From positions 1-15,235 of the forward strand of contig DASZAE010000200.1 in NCBI GenBank assembly GCA_035945515.1: a DNA stretch of 15,235 nt, in the 5' to 3' direction. Positions 14,845-15,235 of this stretch are shown here, piece by piece; within the stretch, counting starts at the first letter, position 1, and the number at the start of each line of letters is the position of its first letter. Position numbers and translations under genes: made by a program. The notes below the pieces were generated by a model. That model was not told where the DNA came from and ran no database searches. It saw nothing but the letters and a program-made list of their open reading frames with translations. This DNA is from RH2-MAG17b sp035945515 (GTDB lineage Bacteria > Acidobacteriota > Terriglobia > UBA7540).

Positions 14845-15235
14845 TCATCCGGCAATGGGTGGAGCATAGCGCAAGACGGCCACGGTCAAGTCGTCCGTTT
14901 GCGGCGTTGGTCCGGAGAAATTCTCCGCGGCAGCAACCAGGCTATTACATACTTCTTCAGGGGAGGCGCCGGCGAGCGCGCACTTTTCGACGATCGCCGC
15001 CAGGCGAGCCTCGCCCAGCATATCCATCACCTCGTTCTGCGCTTCGGTCAGCCCGTCTGAAAATACAATGACCTGGTCACCGGGGAAAAGCGTGGCGCTC
15101 GCCACCTCATATCTAGCGCCGTCAAACATGCCGAGCGGAAAGCCCGGAGAGCTAAGCGAATCCACTCCGCCCGACGCGCGAACGCACAACGGCGGCACGT
15201 GGCCCGCGTTCACGTATTCAAAATGTCCGGCGGGG
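14845..15235 (-). CDS. SpoIIE/RsbU-type PP2C phosphatase, C-terminal part (5' end beyond window)
   Basis: The reading frame stays open to the window edge, so this is the last 129 or so residues of a longer protein. The GTG at 15213 is internal: the codons before it continue the conserved block, giving AGHFEYVNAGHVPPL. Other family features are GFPLGMF, then PGDQVIVFSDGLTEAQN with the metal-binding Asp and the conserved DGLTEA loop, and a C-terminal TDDLTVAVLR holding the last metal-binding acidic pair. SpoIIE/RsbU phosphatases dephosphorylate Ser/Thr sites, usually on anti-sigma-factor antagonists, in partner-switching stress responses. The N-terminal sensor domain that would specify its input is outside the window. 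A functional link to the kinase 900 bases away is possible but unsupported. Confidence 0.88.
   Translation of the reverse strand, partial: PAGHFEYVNAGHVPPLCVRASGGVDSLSSPGFPLGMFDGARYEVASATLFPGDQVIVFSDGLTEAQNEVMDMLGEARLAAIVEKCALAGASPEEVCNSLVAAAENFSGPTPQTDDLTVAVLRYAPPIAG

Noticed and set aside
14845..15213. Complete small phosphatase starting at the GTG at 15213
   Set aside because: The frame is open upstream and the codons before it complete the conserved FEYVNAGH block, so the gene is cut by the window edge.

Overview
The window looks like a stretch of an Acidobacteriota chromosome (Terriglobia-like). This is inferred from gene content, not from a marker gene. The signs are an Oar-type TonB-dependent receptor with an N-terminal carboxypeptidase-regulatory-like domain and no SusD partner, a LacI regulator divergent from it, a large Ser/Thr kinase with TolB-like and TPR domains, a PEP-CTERM protein, and many short palindromic repeats between genes. 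No rRNA, tRNA, CRISPR array, integrase or complete insertion sequence was seen.

Layout. Bases 1-136 hold a REPIN-like palindromic element. Bases 227-2590 carry a SAM-dependent methyltransferase and a polysaccharide flippase on the + strand, 33 bases apart and probably one operon. The convergent gap 2591-2977 is filled by a second REPIN-like element and a foldback element of about 184 bp. A family 2 glycosyltransferase follows on the - strand (2978-3928). These three genes look like the edge of a surface-polysaccharide locus. A third REPIN-like element (4102-4223) lies between the glycosyltransferase and a lone ClpB-D2-like AAA+ ATPase (4256-5392, -). No signal was seen in 5393-5698.

The centre is a divergent regulator/receptor pair: a LacI-family repressor (5699-6775, -) and an Oar-like outer-membrane receptor (7550-10885, +). 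The 774-base gap between them holds a candidate promoter for each gene. Both promoters have a GTTGAAAA box just upstream of a perfect TTGACA -35. I infer that the repressor controls both genes and that the receptor imports a carbohydrate, but the ligand cannot be read from the sequence. The receptor leader also carries a perfect 31-bp inverted repeat.

The right part holds a receptor-like Ser/Thr kinase (11060-13921, +), a convergent PEP-CTERM protein (14009-14647, -) with a hairpin between them, and the C-terminal part of a SpoIIE/RsbU-type PP2C phosphatase that runs off the window end (14845-15235, -).

No clearly new multi-gene system is visible. The most unusual material is the repeat population (three two-hairpin GTAG elements, two foldbacks sharing a TGTCAT-type core, and one GTAG hairpin) and the LacI regulator, which appears to lack the usual hinge helix.
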